50,335 bases of DNA from Candidatus Parvarchaeota archaeon UBA446 (lineage in GTDB: Archaea; Nanobdellota; Nanobdellia; Parvarchaeales; Parvarchaeaceae): NCBI GenBank assembly GCA_002503215.1, contig DARG01000017.1, forward strand, positions 1-50,335. Direction: 5' to 3'. Below, piece after piece: positions 8,456-16,211 of the stretch. Position 1 is the first letter of the stretch, and the number at the start of each line of letters is the position of its first letter. A program made the translations under genes and the position numbers. The notes under the pieces are model-generated. The model searched no databases, was not told the origin of the DNA, and worked only from the letters and a program-made list of their open reading frames with translations.

Positions 8456-8495
8456 AAGTATTTATTCTTTCTTATGCAGTTTTAGTTCATTGTAT
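8456..8495 (-). repeat. Source copy of the 40-base boundary repeat
   Basis: This is identical to 6575-6614. Here it covers the end of the functional glycosidase gene and a few bases after its stop. It defines one edge of the tandem duplication of the ABC exporter genes. Confidence 0.85.
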
Positions 8496-9511
8496 GCAGA
8501 TATGTATGAACATGCGCTCCACAGCTGTTCTTTGCTTCCTGCAGGTTTACCTTCTATAGTATAGAACTCGTAAAATCCTTTAAGTCTTTTCAGTTTTTTG
8601 AATTCATCTACAGCAGTTTTCCTGAATCCCATCCTAAGAAGGGCTGACACCGCTGAATAGGACACGAAAGGCCATATAGTGCCGTACTGGTCGCATGATT
8701 CAACTTTTAGTCTGTCTATAGGAGTATCATCATAGAATATCATATTTCTTATACCGTATGGAGTTGATGCAGACATTATAGACTCCTTTATTCTGTCATA
8801 TTTTTCTATTTCAGCGATGTCAAACAAAACCGCAAGCGACTGTCCAAAAACGTCCATGTTATTACTTCCTATACTTGAAATATAATATCTGTCGTTCCAG
8901 AATTCCGCGTTTATACTGCTTTTCAACTTTTGTGCACGCTCCTTCATGCCGGCTAGCAGATAAGCAGTATAAAGCAGACATTGATTAGAAAGCAATTTCT
9001 TGTCCCTCAACTCAGGCATAAGGTCTCTCCAGTCGTTCCCAACCACAAAACCATGGTTCATTTTGCCATGAATGTAATCAAATGCCTTAAATATGTTTTT
9101 ACTGTATTTTTCTGTGTATCCATCTTCTCCAGTTATTCTTTCGTAATTGTACGTGGATATTATTTGGGCTATTGTACTGTCAACACTGTTAAACAGAGAA
9201 TTGAACATAAGGCTTATACCAAACAGATGATTTCTTTTCGGTTTTATTCTGCCGCTCAGTATAAGGTTTTTAAGCCAGGCAGCTTTATTCACGGTATAAA
9301 AAATGGGAAAGTTGCCATTTCTTTTCTGTCTATTAGATACACCCGAAATCTGAATTTTTACGTCATTTTTAAAGCCGTAATCCAGCAGCACTGATAAACA
9401 GAATGCAAGATCTCTTGTCCAGTACTCATATCTATAAACATCGGAACTGGCGTAGAATCCACTTTTCCTGCAGTCCTTAATAACGGCTAATGCCTCCTCC
9501 AGCCGGGTCAT
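8462..9511 (-). CDS. Six-hairpin glycosidase, glycogen-debranching/invertase-like
   Basis: This is a predicted (alpha/alpha)6-barrel glycoside hydrolase of 349 residues. The motif YEYWTRDLAF (28-37), an acidic cluster GNDWRD (157-162) and the late GSKEQLWSACSYI (325-337) resemble amylo-alpha-1,6-glucosidase and neutral-invertase-type enzymes. No signal peptide is seen, so it is probably cytosolic and acts on storage or imported glucans. I chose the ATG at 9511 over one at 9526, because a shared TATA element at 9533-9544 then sits 26 bases from both this start and the divergent ATG at 9564. The exporter copy B genes follow in the same direction. The exact GH family is uncertain. Confidence 0.65.
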   Translation of the reverse strand: MTRLEEALAVIKDCRKSGFYASSDVYRYEYWTRDLAFCLSVLLDYGFKNDVKIQISGVSNRQKRNGNFPIFYTVNKAAWLKNLILSGRIKPKRNHLFGISLMFNSLFNSVDSTIAQIISTYNYERITGEDGYTEKYSKNIFKAFDYIHGKMNHGFVVGNDWRDLMPELRDKKLLSNQCLLYTAYLLAGMKERAQKLKSSINAEFWNDRYYISSIGSNNMDVFGQSLAVLFDIAEIEKYDRIKESIMSASTPYGIRNMIFYDDTPIDRLKVESCDQYGTIWPFVSYSAVSALLRMGFRKTAVDEFKKLKRLKGFYEFYTIEGKPAGSKEQLWSACSYISAYNELKLHKKE

Positions 9512-9532
9512 AATAACATAATGCATACATAG

Positions 9533-9544
9533 GATATATTAATT
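9533..9544. promoter_or_regulatory. Shared TATA element of a divergent gene pair
   Basis: The AT-rich element GATATATTAATT is centred near 9538, exactly midway between the start codons at 9511 (minus) and 9564 (plus). It is about 26 bases from each. Only 52 bases separate the two ATGs. A single near-symmetric TATA box serving both directions is the simplest reading. Confidence 0.4.
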
Positions 9545-9563
9545 CGGAATAACAAATTATCAT

Positions 9564-10289
9564 ATGGAGATAAGTGTAAAGAACGTAGTAAAGACTTTTG
9601 ATGGCAAGCTGGTGCTGGATTCGATAAGTTTTGATGTCAATGGAACTGGTATAGTAGGATACTTGGGACCGAATGGCGCAGGTAAGACCACTACATTCAA
9701 GATACTTACAAACCTTGCAAAGGCTGACAGCGGTGAAGTACGCATAAATGGAATAGACACGAAAGATTATAGGAAGGCGCTTTTGAATGTATCTTCGCTG
9801 GTTGGAAACCCCGAGCCGTATGATGACATGACTATAAAAGAATTTCTCGAATTCATTGGTGGGATAAGATCTATGAGCAGGAAGAAAGTAGAAGAGAGGA
9901 TAAGCGTACTAAAAAAAGACCTGGCTCTTGATGATCTGAATAAAAATTGCGGTGTATTATCAAAAGGAAACAAACAAAGGGTTGTGATAGCCGCAGTACT
10001 ACTGCCTGATACCGATATACTCTTGCTTGATGAACCTACAAACGGATTGGATCCGGTAGAGGCATATGATATAAAGAGAATACTAAAAAAAATAGGCAAA
10101 AAAAAGCTGATACTTCTTAGTTCCCATATAATGGAAGAGGTAAAGGAGCTCTGTAGGGATATAATAGTCATAGATAATGGTAGAATAATAGCATACGGTA
10201 AAACAAAATCCATAGAAAGAAAATTCGGCAAGGGAAGAGGACTGGAGAGAGCTTATATAAATCTTGTCATGGGGAAACATGAAAACTAA
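9564..10289 (+). CDS. ABC transporter ATP-binding protein
   Basis: This is the nucleotide-binding subunit (241 residues) of a third ABC-2 type exporter. Walker A is GPNGAGKTT (35-43), Walker B is ILLLDEPTNGLDP and the switch His lies in LLSSHIMEEV. The ABC signature is LSKGNKQR rather than LSGGxxQR, a change often seen in this exporter subfamily (CcmA/NatA-like). It is divergently transcribed from the glycosidase gene. The permease ATG lies eleven bases before the end of this gene, so the two are coupled. Substrate is unknown. Confidence 0.9.
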   Translation: MEISVKNVVKTFDGKLVLDSISFDVNGTGIVGYLGPNGAGKTTTFKILTNLAKADSGEVRINGIDTKDYRKALLNVSSLVGNPEPYDDMTIKEFLEFIGGIRSMSRKKVEERISVLKKDLALDDLNKNCGVLSKGNKQRVVIAAVLLPDTDILLLDEPTNGLDPVEAYDIKRILKKIGKKKLILLSSHIMEEVKELCRDIIVIDNGRIIAYGKTKSIERKFGKGRGLERAYINLVMGKHEN

Positions 10290-11037
10290 ACCTTTCCTTA
10301 CTTTCTTTACTGCACAGATGAGACTTCTTAGGAGTCAAATTGTAGCTTTTACTGTGCTTTCTGTGATTCTAGTTGCAGGATTTTCGTTTCTTGCAGTGAA
10401 GGGGAATTTTGGCATGAACGAATTCTCCGAGAGCCTAGGTCTAATAATTTGGATAATGATAGGATTGATAGGGTCCAATCTTTCTGCGGAAACGGGAGTG
10501 AGCGACTTTTCAGAGAAAACTGGAATGCTCATTCTGTCACAGCCGGTGGATAGAAGGTTAATAATATTATCAAAGATACTCGCATGCTTCGCGGCTATGC
10601 TGCTGCCGCTTATCGTAATATATGCCGCCGGACTGACGGCAGGTTTCTTACTTTACGGCCATATCATTTTTAATGCAATTTTATCCTTCGGAATTTCGCT
10701 GCTATACACCCTTTCGTTCATAGCTTTCGTAACGGGTATCGGTACAGTATCGAAGAATAAGAGCACGCCATTGAGCGTAGGCCTAACGGTATCTCTGCTT
10801 GCCGTTTTTGTTTTCGCGGTTTTTGGAAAGCTCTTAGGAATTGAACCGTGGTTCTTCCTACCCTATGGCGGCCTGGCCATAAGTGGTATTATGACTTCTT
10901 CTATTCTGCATATCAATCCCGGAAACTTCTTTTTTTATTATGTACCATATGTTTGGGAAGCGCTTGTCATAATCCTTATATACTTAGCGATATTCCTTGC
11001 GGTTTCTGTAATCGCATACTCAAAAAGACAGATTTGA
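10279..11037 (+). CDS. ABC-2 type transporter permease
   Basis: This six-helix membrane subunit pairs with the ATPase ending at 10289. The ATG at 10279 gives a 252-residue protein beginning MKTKPFLTFFTAQMRLLRSQ. An in-frame TTG five codons earlier is less likely. Hydrophobic segments lie near residues 22-44, 55-75, 100-125, 132-160, 168-190 and 222-248. The conserved SDFSEKTGMLILSQPVDR loop after helix 2 matches ABC-2 permeases, where this cytoplasmic loop contacts the ATPase. It ends 19 bases before the convergent Sua5 gene's stop. Confidence 0.85.
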   Translation: MKTKPFLTFFTAQMRLLRSQIVAFTVLSVILVAGFSFLAVKGNFGMNEFSESLGLIIWIMIGLIGSNLSAETGVSDFSEKTGMLILSQPVDRRLIILSKILACFAAMLLPLIVIYAAGLTAGFLLYGHIIFNAILSFGISLLYTLSFIAFVTGIGTVSKNKSTPLSVGLTVSLLAVFVFAVFGKLLGIEPWFFLPYGGLAISGIMTSSILHINPGNFFFYYVPYVWEALVIILIYLAIFLAVSVIAYSKRQI

Positions 11038-11056
11038 TAGAGAAAAGCAATAAGCT

Positions 11057-12109
11057 TCAATGAAAAGATTCGATAAATTTCTTCAGGTTCCTTACTTTGT
11101 TTTTGCCGGCAGCCTTTTCCAGCCTGTTTCTTACCGCGAGATCAAATTTTTTTAATCTCATCTTGCTGATAAGGCCGAAATCTACTTCTTCGATATCAAG
11201 TCTCCTAAAAGAACGAAAAAGGTTTTTGGAAATAGATATGGGATTCTCTATACTGCCGAGAGTTATAATTCTTGTTTTGTAGAAAAAATGCGCATAATCC
11301 TCAGGTGATATCACTGCGAATTTTAAATTCTTGTGCAGCAGATAATCCGAAGCCGCTTTCATATCTCTGAAATTTTCAAATAAGAAAAGAGGTTTCCTTG
11401 GAGAGTAATGCCGATATTTCATACCTGGTGACAGTACTTTGGCTTTATTCACCGTTTTGTTAACCTCTTTTGGAATAATTATATCTCCGAGTACTTTCTC
11501 TGCATCACCGATCTCGAACGCTCCTGGCCTTAAAAGTCTGTAGGGTTTTCTGCTCACATCTATTACAGTGGATTCTATCCCGAATTTACTGCGGCCGCCG
11601 TCTATTATAACGGAGACTTTTCCGTTAAAATCTTCAATGGCGTGCTTAGCTTCCGTAGCGCTTGGGAATGTAGATATATTCGCACTCGGTGCGGCTATAG
11701 GAGTATGGCTTTCCCGTATCAGCGAAAGGGCTATCCTGTTGTTTGGCATCCTAACTGCAACGGTATCCATACCCGCAGTGACTACATCCGGTATTTTCTT
11801 TCTCTTTAAAATGAAAGTTATAGGGTTGGGCCATAATCTTCTTATCTTTTCGCGCAGTTCCCCGTCTACGTAGGTTATAGCGTCAAGCTGCTCAAAATCC
11901 GATATATGCACTATAAGAGGATTGTCTGCTGCTCTGTTTTTTACCCTGAATATATCTCTGCATGCTTTTGTATTGAACGCATCCGCGCCTATACCGTAGA
12001 CTGTTTCAGTGGGAAAAACCACCAGCTTTCCCCCTCTTATCTCCCTTGCAGCAAGTTTTATCTTTTCTAAGTCTACATTCTTCTTACTCATCTTCATTAT
12101 CTCAGTCAT
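11057..12109 (-). CDS. sua5: Threonylcarbamoyl-AMP synthase (Sua5)
   Basis: This enzyme (EC 2.7.7.87) condenses threonine, bicarbonate and ATP to threonylcarbamoyl-AMP, the precursor of tRNA t6A37. The N-terminal YrdC fold is recognised by FPTETVYGIGADAF, RVKNRAADNPL, the VAVRMPNN segment and APSANIS. After a linker (SPGMKYRHYSPRKP) comes the C-terminal Sua5 domain, so this is the long archaeal/eukaryotic form rather than the short TsaC. An in-frame GTG at 12163 overlaps the upstream gene's stop and ATGs occur at 12133 and 12109. The last gives the normal spacing of about 33 residues to TETVYG and about 350 residues in total. Translational coupling from the GTG cannot be excluded. Confidence 0.92.
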   Translation of the reverse strand: MTEIMKMSKKNVDLEKIKLAAREIRGGKLVVFPTETVYGIGADAFNTKACRDIFRVKNRAADNPLIVHISDFEQLDAITYVDGELREKIRRLWPNPITFILKRKKIPDVVTAGMDTVAVRMPNNRIALSLIRESHTPIAAPSANISTFPSATEAKHAIEDFNGKVSVIIDGGRSKFGIESTVIDVSRKPYRLLRPGAFEIGDAEKVLGDIIIPKEVNKTVNKAKVLSPGMKYRHYSPRKPLFLFENFRDMKAASDYLLHKNLKFAVISPEDYAHFFYKTRIITLGSIENPISISKNLFRSFRRLDIEEVDFGLISKMRLKKFDLAVRNRLEKAAGKNKVRNLKKFIESFH

Positions 12110-12159
12110 ACGAGCTCCAAAATCTGTTGTCATTAAATGCAATCGGATTGATTCACATT

Positions 12160-12378
12160 TCACTTATACTTTATTTTCATGATCTTGAATAAAAATTTCC
12201 ACTTATACAAAAAAAGCCAGCCTACTGCCAGGTAAGCTATGCCTATAAAACTAGCTCCGTTTGGACCAAAATACCTAGTTAAAAAAATTAATATAAGCAG
12301 GAAACCAACCAAAAAGTAGCCAAGTACTACTACCATAATTGTAATTCTCTTGTTTTTTGTTAGAACTTCATCTATCAT
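12160..12378 (-). CDS. Small membrane protein with two transmembrane helices
   Basis: This is an unrecognised 72-residue protein. Two hydrophobic helices (about 12-34 and 43-58) are separated by the loop TRYFGPNGASF, and the C-terminus is strongly basic (KWKFLFKIMKIKYK). Its stop codon overlaps a possible GTG start of sua5, so it is probably co-transcribed with that gene. Function is unknown. Confidence 0.6.
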   Translation of the reverse strand: MIDEVLTKNKRITIMVVVLGYFLVGFLLILIFLTRYFGPNGASFIGIAYLAVGWLFLYKWKFLFKIMKIKYK

Positions 12379-12418
12379 ATTATAGTCAATATCCTATGTA
12401 TTTTATGCTTTTGTATGT

Positions 12419-13363
12419 TCAATCTTCTTCTTTTTCTTCATTCTTAGGTTTTTTAGTTTTATCACCTGGAACATTTTTAGGATTGCTTTTTGAGAATAAT
12501 TCCTTTATACCTTCAACACCTACAGGTGTAGGTATACTAAAACCTTTGCTATCTGTAGGCACAAATACCATAAGATTCTTTCCATTCAAACTTATCTCAT
12601 ACATCATGTTAAGAGAACGAAGTTGCATGGCGAAAAGATCTTTCTTATATTTTTCACTAGCTTCTATCATCTTATCTGCGGCTAATGATTCACTTTCTGC
12701 TAATTTTACCCTTGCCTGTTTTTCTCTTTCTGCTACAGCTACTCTTGCCATTGCATCCTGTAAATCTGGAGGTATACTTACATCTCTTATCTCTACAGAT
12801 ATAGTTTCTATACCCCAATCACTTACTCTCTCAACTATAAGATTTTTAACATCTCTACCTATTACGTCCCTGCCTGCCAGCATTTCAGATAGTTCTGCCT
12901 TTCCAATTATATCTCTAAGAGCAGTTTGAGCGGCTAGCTGTACGGAATCTCTGTAAAATTGAACATTAAGCACAGCGCTTTCAGAGTTTATTACTTTCCA
13001 AAACAATAATGCGTCTACATCTACAGGTACGTTATCTTTAGTAAGTGTTTTTTCTGCTTTGAATACTGTATTCATTACACGTAAATCCAAAGTTATTGGA
13101 GTAGTTTGAATAAAAGGTATTATTATATGTATTCCGGGGCCCATTATACCAACATACTTACCAAATGATAAAACTGCTTTTCTGTTCCATTGATTTACTA
13201 TCCTTAATGCAGCGACTAAAAATATTAGGAACAGTATTACCCCAAAAGCTATACCATAAATTAAATTTACGATAGAAAACAAATAACCTATGACAACAGG
13301 TATTACTATTACAAAAACTATCCCTATAGCATCTCCGTTAAAGTTCTTTATCTGCTGGGCCAT
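12419..13363 (-). CDS. Stomatin/prohibitin-like SPFH-domain membrane protein
   Basis: This 314-residue slipin-type protein organises membrane microdomains or a protease platform in other organisms. Two N-terminal hydrophobic segments (about 13-33 and 36-56) anchor it. The SPFH domain follows (about 60-230), with LDLRVMNTVFKAEKTLTKDNVPVDVDA spread over the first strands and ERVSDWGIETISVEIRDV near its end. A coiled-coil stretch rich in A, E and K comes next, and a charged tail EKEED ends the protein. The usual NfeD or membrane-protease partner is not adjacent; the nearest neighbours are the small membrane protein and Sua5. A TATA-like box lies at 13383-13391. Confidence 0.88.
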   Translation of the reverse strand: MAQQIKNFNGDAIGIVFVIVIPVVIGYLFSIVNLIYGIAFGVILFLIFLVAALRIVNQWNRKAVLSFGKYVGIMGPGIHIIIPFIQTTPITLDLRVMNTVFKAEKTLTKDNVPVDVDALLFWKVINSESAVLNVQFYRDSVQLAAQTALRDIIGKAELSEMLAGRDVIGRDVKNLIVERVSDWGIETISVEIRDVSIPPDLQDAMARVAVAEREKQARVKLAESESLAADKMIEASEKYKKDLFAMQLRSLNMMYEISLNGKNLMVFVPTDSKGFSIPTPVGVEGIKELFSKSNPKNVPGDKTKKPKNEEKEED

Positions 13364-13382
13364 ACCTATCTATGTTGTCTGT

Positions 13383-13391
13383 ATATTTAAA
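13383..13391 (-). promoter_or_regulatory. TATA box of the stomatin-like gene
   Basis: On the minus strand this reads TTAAATATA within CCATTTAAATATAC. It is placed about 20-28 bases before the ATG at 13363, the position expected for a leaderless transcript. Confidence 0.45.
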
Positions 13392-13439
13392 TGGATATTA
13401 GAAAATAAAACATAAATATACAAACATAAATATCATTGT

Positions 13440-13928
13440 ATGAAGAAAGTATTTCCTTTAAATATAAAAATGGGCCAGATATTAGGTATAATTTCTATAT
13501 TAAAAACTTATAACGGCGAAATTTCCATGCAGAAGCTTTCAGATGAGTCTTTTTTGCATATAGATGATTTAATAAACATATTAGAAGCATGCAAACTGTT
13601 AAAATTAATAGACATAAAAGAAGATGACGTTAAACTTAAACGTATACTAATCAATAAAGGGCAGCATGAGATAATACTCCATTTAAGTAAAACATTAAGA
13701 AATTTAGAGCCGTTTTCGTATATAATAAAAAAAATAAAAAAAAGCAAGGAAGTATCAACTACCGAATTATTTCAAGAATTGATTAAAAAAGGGTTAGTAG
13801 GTTACAGAGATAATATCTCCGGTTTGGAAAGTTTCAAAAAAGACTTATTAATGATAGGTTTAAGGCTTAAGATATTCTCTTATAATCAGGATAAAGATAT
13901 CTGGACTCTTTATAAAGAGAAGATCTAA
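13440..13928 (+). CDS. Stand-alone AAA-associated C-terminal domain protein (COG4754-like)
   Basis: This is a 162-residue helical protein. Its opening, MGQILGIISILKTYNGEISMQK spread over residues 11-32, followed by LHIDDLINILEACKLLKLI and the late LRLKIFSYNQDKDIWTLYKEK, resembles the domain found C-terminal to the ATPase in archaeal NitT/TauT-type ABC transporters (PF09821). Here it is a separate gene. It converges tail to tail on exactly such an ATPase, overlapping it by 4 bases. It likely binds or regulates that ATPase. The recognition is from pattern memory, without a profile search. Confidence 0.7.
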   Translation: MKKVFPLNIKMGQILGIISILKTYNGEISMQKLSDESFLHIDDLINILEACKLLKLIDIKEDDVKLKRILINKGQHEIILHLSKTLRNLEPFSYIIKKIKKSKEVSTTELFQELIKKGLVGYRDNISGLESFKKDLLMIGLRLKIFSYNQDKDIWTLYKEKI

Positions 13929-14671
13929 TCTGCAAATAATGAATATATCCTATCAACCGTTCGTCTAAAATCTCTGCTGCCTTTGTCTCTAGGTCTTTTA
14001 AGATCAACTTTAACTATATGTTTTACGATCGTAGGTTTATTTGAGAGTATTACTATCTTATCTGACATCTCTACTGCTTCTTCTATATTATGGGAAACCA
14101 TTACAACTGATTCCGGCAATTTTTTCTTGTCTTTTAACACCTCTAAAACTGTGGCCCTAAGGCTATTAGCCGTTAGCTCATCTAGAGAACTAAACGGCTC
14201 ATCCATTAACAAAAGCTCAGGATTGGAAACTAGTGCTCTTGCAAGTCCGACCCTCTGTTTCATTCCTCCGCTTAGTAAATTAGGGTAAGCATCCTCAAAA
14301 CCGGTAAGTTCTAGTTTATTTAGCATATCTAAAGCTATTTTTTCTCTTTTTGAATCATCCATATCGATATAAGCAAGTCCAAGCTTTACGTTTTCTAGAT
14401 TGGAAAGCCAGGGAAGAAGCGCAAAGTCCTGGAATACAAATGAAATATTTTTAGAAGGGCCATCTATATTCTTTCCTTTAAGTAACATTTTACCACTACT
14501 TGCATCTATAAGTCCCGCTATAATCCTAAGAAGCGTGCTCTTTCCACAACCAGATGGACCTATCAAGGAAAGAAATTCAAATTTTTCGCAGCTGAATGAT
14601 ATGTTATTAAGTACAGGTATGTTGCTTTTTTGATATGTAAACGAAACTTTGTCAACCTTTAGGAATGCCAT
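13925..14671 (-). CDS. NitT/TauT-type ABC transporter ATP-binding protein
   Basis: This is the importer ATPase (248 residues) of the nitrate/sulfonate/taurine class. Walker A is GPSGCGKST (38-46), the Q-loop is QDFALLPWL, the signature is LSGGMKQR, Walker B is LLMDEPFSSLD and the switch is VSHNIEEAVEM. The protein ends soon after the core (…YSLFAD) and lacks the C-terminal AAA-associated domain that archaeal relatives often carry. That domain is encoded by the convergent gene at 13440. It is the last gene of an operon of permease parts with 1-base spacing. The substrate class (an anion or organic sulfur/nitrogen compound) is inferred from family. Confidence 0.88.
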   Translation of the reverse strand: MAFLKVDKVSFTYQKSNIPVLNNISFSCEKFEFLSLIGPSGCGKSTLLRIIAGLIDASSGKMLLKGKNIDGPSKNISFVFQDFALLPWLSNLENVKLGLAYIDMDDSKREKIALDMLNKLELTGFEDAYPNLLSGGMKQRVGLARALVSNPELLLMDEPFSSLDELTANSLRATVLEVLKDKKKLPESVVMVSHNIEEAVEMSDKIVILSNKPTIVKHIVKVDLKRPRDKGSRDFRRTVDRIYSLFAD

Positions 14672-14672
14672 A

Positions 14673-15059
14673 TTAAGAATAAACTGAATTTACTCCATTA
14701 TATAACCTACGCCATATAAAGTAATTTATCAGCATTATCATCAACACCATATTTGCAAGCAATATCACCATAAGAGTGAGGTTATTGTTTTTAAGGGCAA
14801 GATTTAGGGCCTTGCCCACCCCTATATTTACAGAAGTTATGACTTTTCCACTACCGACGGAGAAATACTCTGCTATTATACTAGCATTCCATTCTGCAGC
14901 TATACCAGTAACAGCACCGGTTATGACACCAGGGATTATAGCTTTAAGATATATCTTTTTCCAAGCAGTTATTCCCTTAAGATGAAAAATCTTTTTTATC
15001 TCTGATATATTGGATGGCATATATTTTGTAGTCGCTACTATAGCAAATATTACATCCAT
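14673..15059 (-). CDS. ABC permease, C-terminal part of a split duplicated permease
   Basis: This 128-residue piece holds the EAA loop (ITAWKKIYLKAIIPGVITGAV) and the last three helices of a second BPD-type permease domain. It lacks that domain's first helices, which are at the end of the preceding frame (15050-16189). The two frames overlap by 10 bases, and a -1 shift would join SGLW to DVIFAIVATT in one protein. Together they equal a duplicated anion-transport permease (COG4986-like, about 505 residues). The ATG inside the overlap could allow reinitiation and give a two-piece permease. Otherwise this is a recent frameshift or a sequencing error. Confidence 0.7.
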   Translation of the reverse strand: MDVIFAIVATTKYMPSNISEIKKIFHLKGITAWKKIYLKAIIPGVITGAVTGIAAEWNASIIAEYFSVGSGKVITSVNIGVGKALNLALKNNNLTLMVILLANMVLMIMLINYFIWRRLYNGVNSVYS

Positions 15060-16189
15060 AACCCGCTTAAGAAGTAAATTATGAATGCCAGAAGTTCTGA
15101 ATTGCCATAAACAATATAAGCTATAGCAGGAAGAAGTATAGTGGCAGGTATAGACGCTATTATCTGAAAAGTAAGCATGTAACTTTTCGTTCTTTTAGAT
15201 AAAAATACCACATAGACACTCAAAGGTACTGAAACAGCTAATATGGCTAGAAATGCACCCCATACTCTTATAAAAGAAAAGGCCAATGAAAGGAGCGAAT
15301 ATTCTTCATATCCTGCTAGTTTATAAAGCATTGAAAAGTTTACGATTAAAACTAGCTTATAAATTATATAAGCTGACACAAATGCAAAAATTGCATAAGA
15401 TACGTGTTTTATCGTCTTTTTTACTCTATTTTTGTATAAAGTATTTTTTATTCTTCCAGTTAATGTTATAAAATTTTTATTTAAATTAGATTTGAAAATT
15501 ACTCTTTCTAGTTTTCTCTTTTTATAAGATTTTAAATAAAATCTATTTGCCATTTTTTCAAAGTTTTCGAAAAAAAGAAGACGTGTAGCTATAACAAACA
15601 AAACAAAAATAACTATGGAATATATGTATAAAGTAACATTTCCGGTCGCAGCTGCATGTACGAATTCTACGCCTATCCCATGTTTTACAGCATAGTCTTT
15701 TGTTCCCACTGAAAATATTTCACTTGTGACTAAGTAAAAAAGCCCTATGGCCCATGATAAACTCATCTGCTCCGAAATTCTCGGAAGGGCTGCGGGTATA
15801 AATATCTTCTTCAGTCTTTGGTACAAGTTTAAATCATATATTTTTGATAAGTCAATATATTCTTGGGGTAATGCCACAATCGCTTGATACGCACCGAATA
15901 TTATATTCCAAAGCATACTTGTTATTATCAGAAATATAACTGCGGCGTTTATACCTATTGAACCAGGTATATAAAAAACGAAGAGATATACGGCAAAAGG
16001 AAAGAATGCTAATATTGGAAGTGTCTGAAGTACATCTATAACTGGCATAAAAATTTTGTTTAATATTTTTGAACGTGCTATTGCAATTCCTGTAAAAAGT
16101 CCAATAATGATGGAAACAAATAATGCTATAAACATTCTTGTCCATGAATATGCAGTATCTACAAACACCGAAAATATTAGCATATTCAT
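15050..16189 (-). CDS. NitT/TauT-type duplicated ABC permease, N-terminal part
   Basis: This 379-residue membrane protein contains a complete first permease domain (about 1-215). Its EAA loop reads EYIDLSKIYDLNLYQRLKKIFIPAALP. A basic linker (about 220-265) follows, then the first helices of a second permease domain up to FLSGLWM. The rest of that domain is in the next reading frame (14673-15059). Such two-domain permeases are typical of archaeal anion transporters that pair with the ATPase at 13925. No periplasmic binding protein gene is adjacent, so substrate delivery is unexplained. The preceding gene ends 22 bases upstream. Confidence 0.75.
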   Translation of the reverse strand: MNMLIFSVFVDTAYSWTRMFIALFVSIIIGLFTGIAIARSKILNKIFMPVIDVLQTLPILAFFPFAVYLFVFYIPGSIGINAAVIFLIITSMLWNIIFGAYQAIVALPQEYIDLSKIYDLNLYQRLKKIFIPAALPRISEQMSLSWAIGLFYLVTSEIFSVGTKDYAVKHGIGVEFVHAAATGNVTLYIYSIVIFVLFVIATRLLFFENFEKMANRFYLKSYKKRKLERVIFKSNLNKNFITLTGRIKNTLYKNRVKKTIKHVSYAIFAFVSAYIIYKLVLIVNFSMLYKLAGYEEYSLLSLAFSFIRVWGAFLAILAVSVPLSVYVVFLSKRTKSYMLTFQIIASIPATILLPAIAYIVYGNSELLAFIIYFLSGLWM

Positions 16190-16211
16190 TGAATAATAAA
16201 CTAATCATTAA

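Noticed and set aside
8981..9394. 137-codon open frame opposite the glycosidase gene
   Set aside because: It is antisense to a gene with clear family motifs. The translation has no motif and an abnormal composition.
12357..12929. 190-codon open frame opposite the stomatin-like gene
   Set aside because: It is a shadow of a well-supported SPFH gene, and the serine/leucine-rich translation is typical of antisense frames.
15852..16208. 118-codon frame overlapping the permease N-terminal gene on the same strand
   Set aside because: The translation is rich in Cys, Tyr and Ile without membrane-helix pattern. The other frame encodes a recognisable permease.
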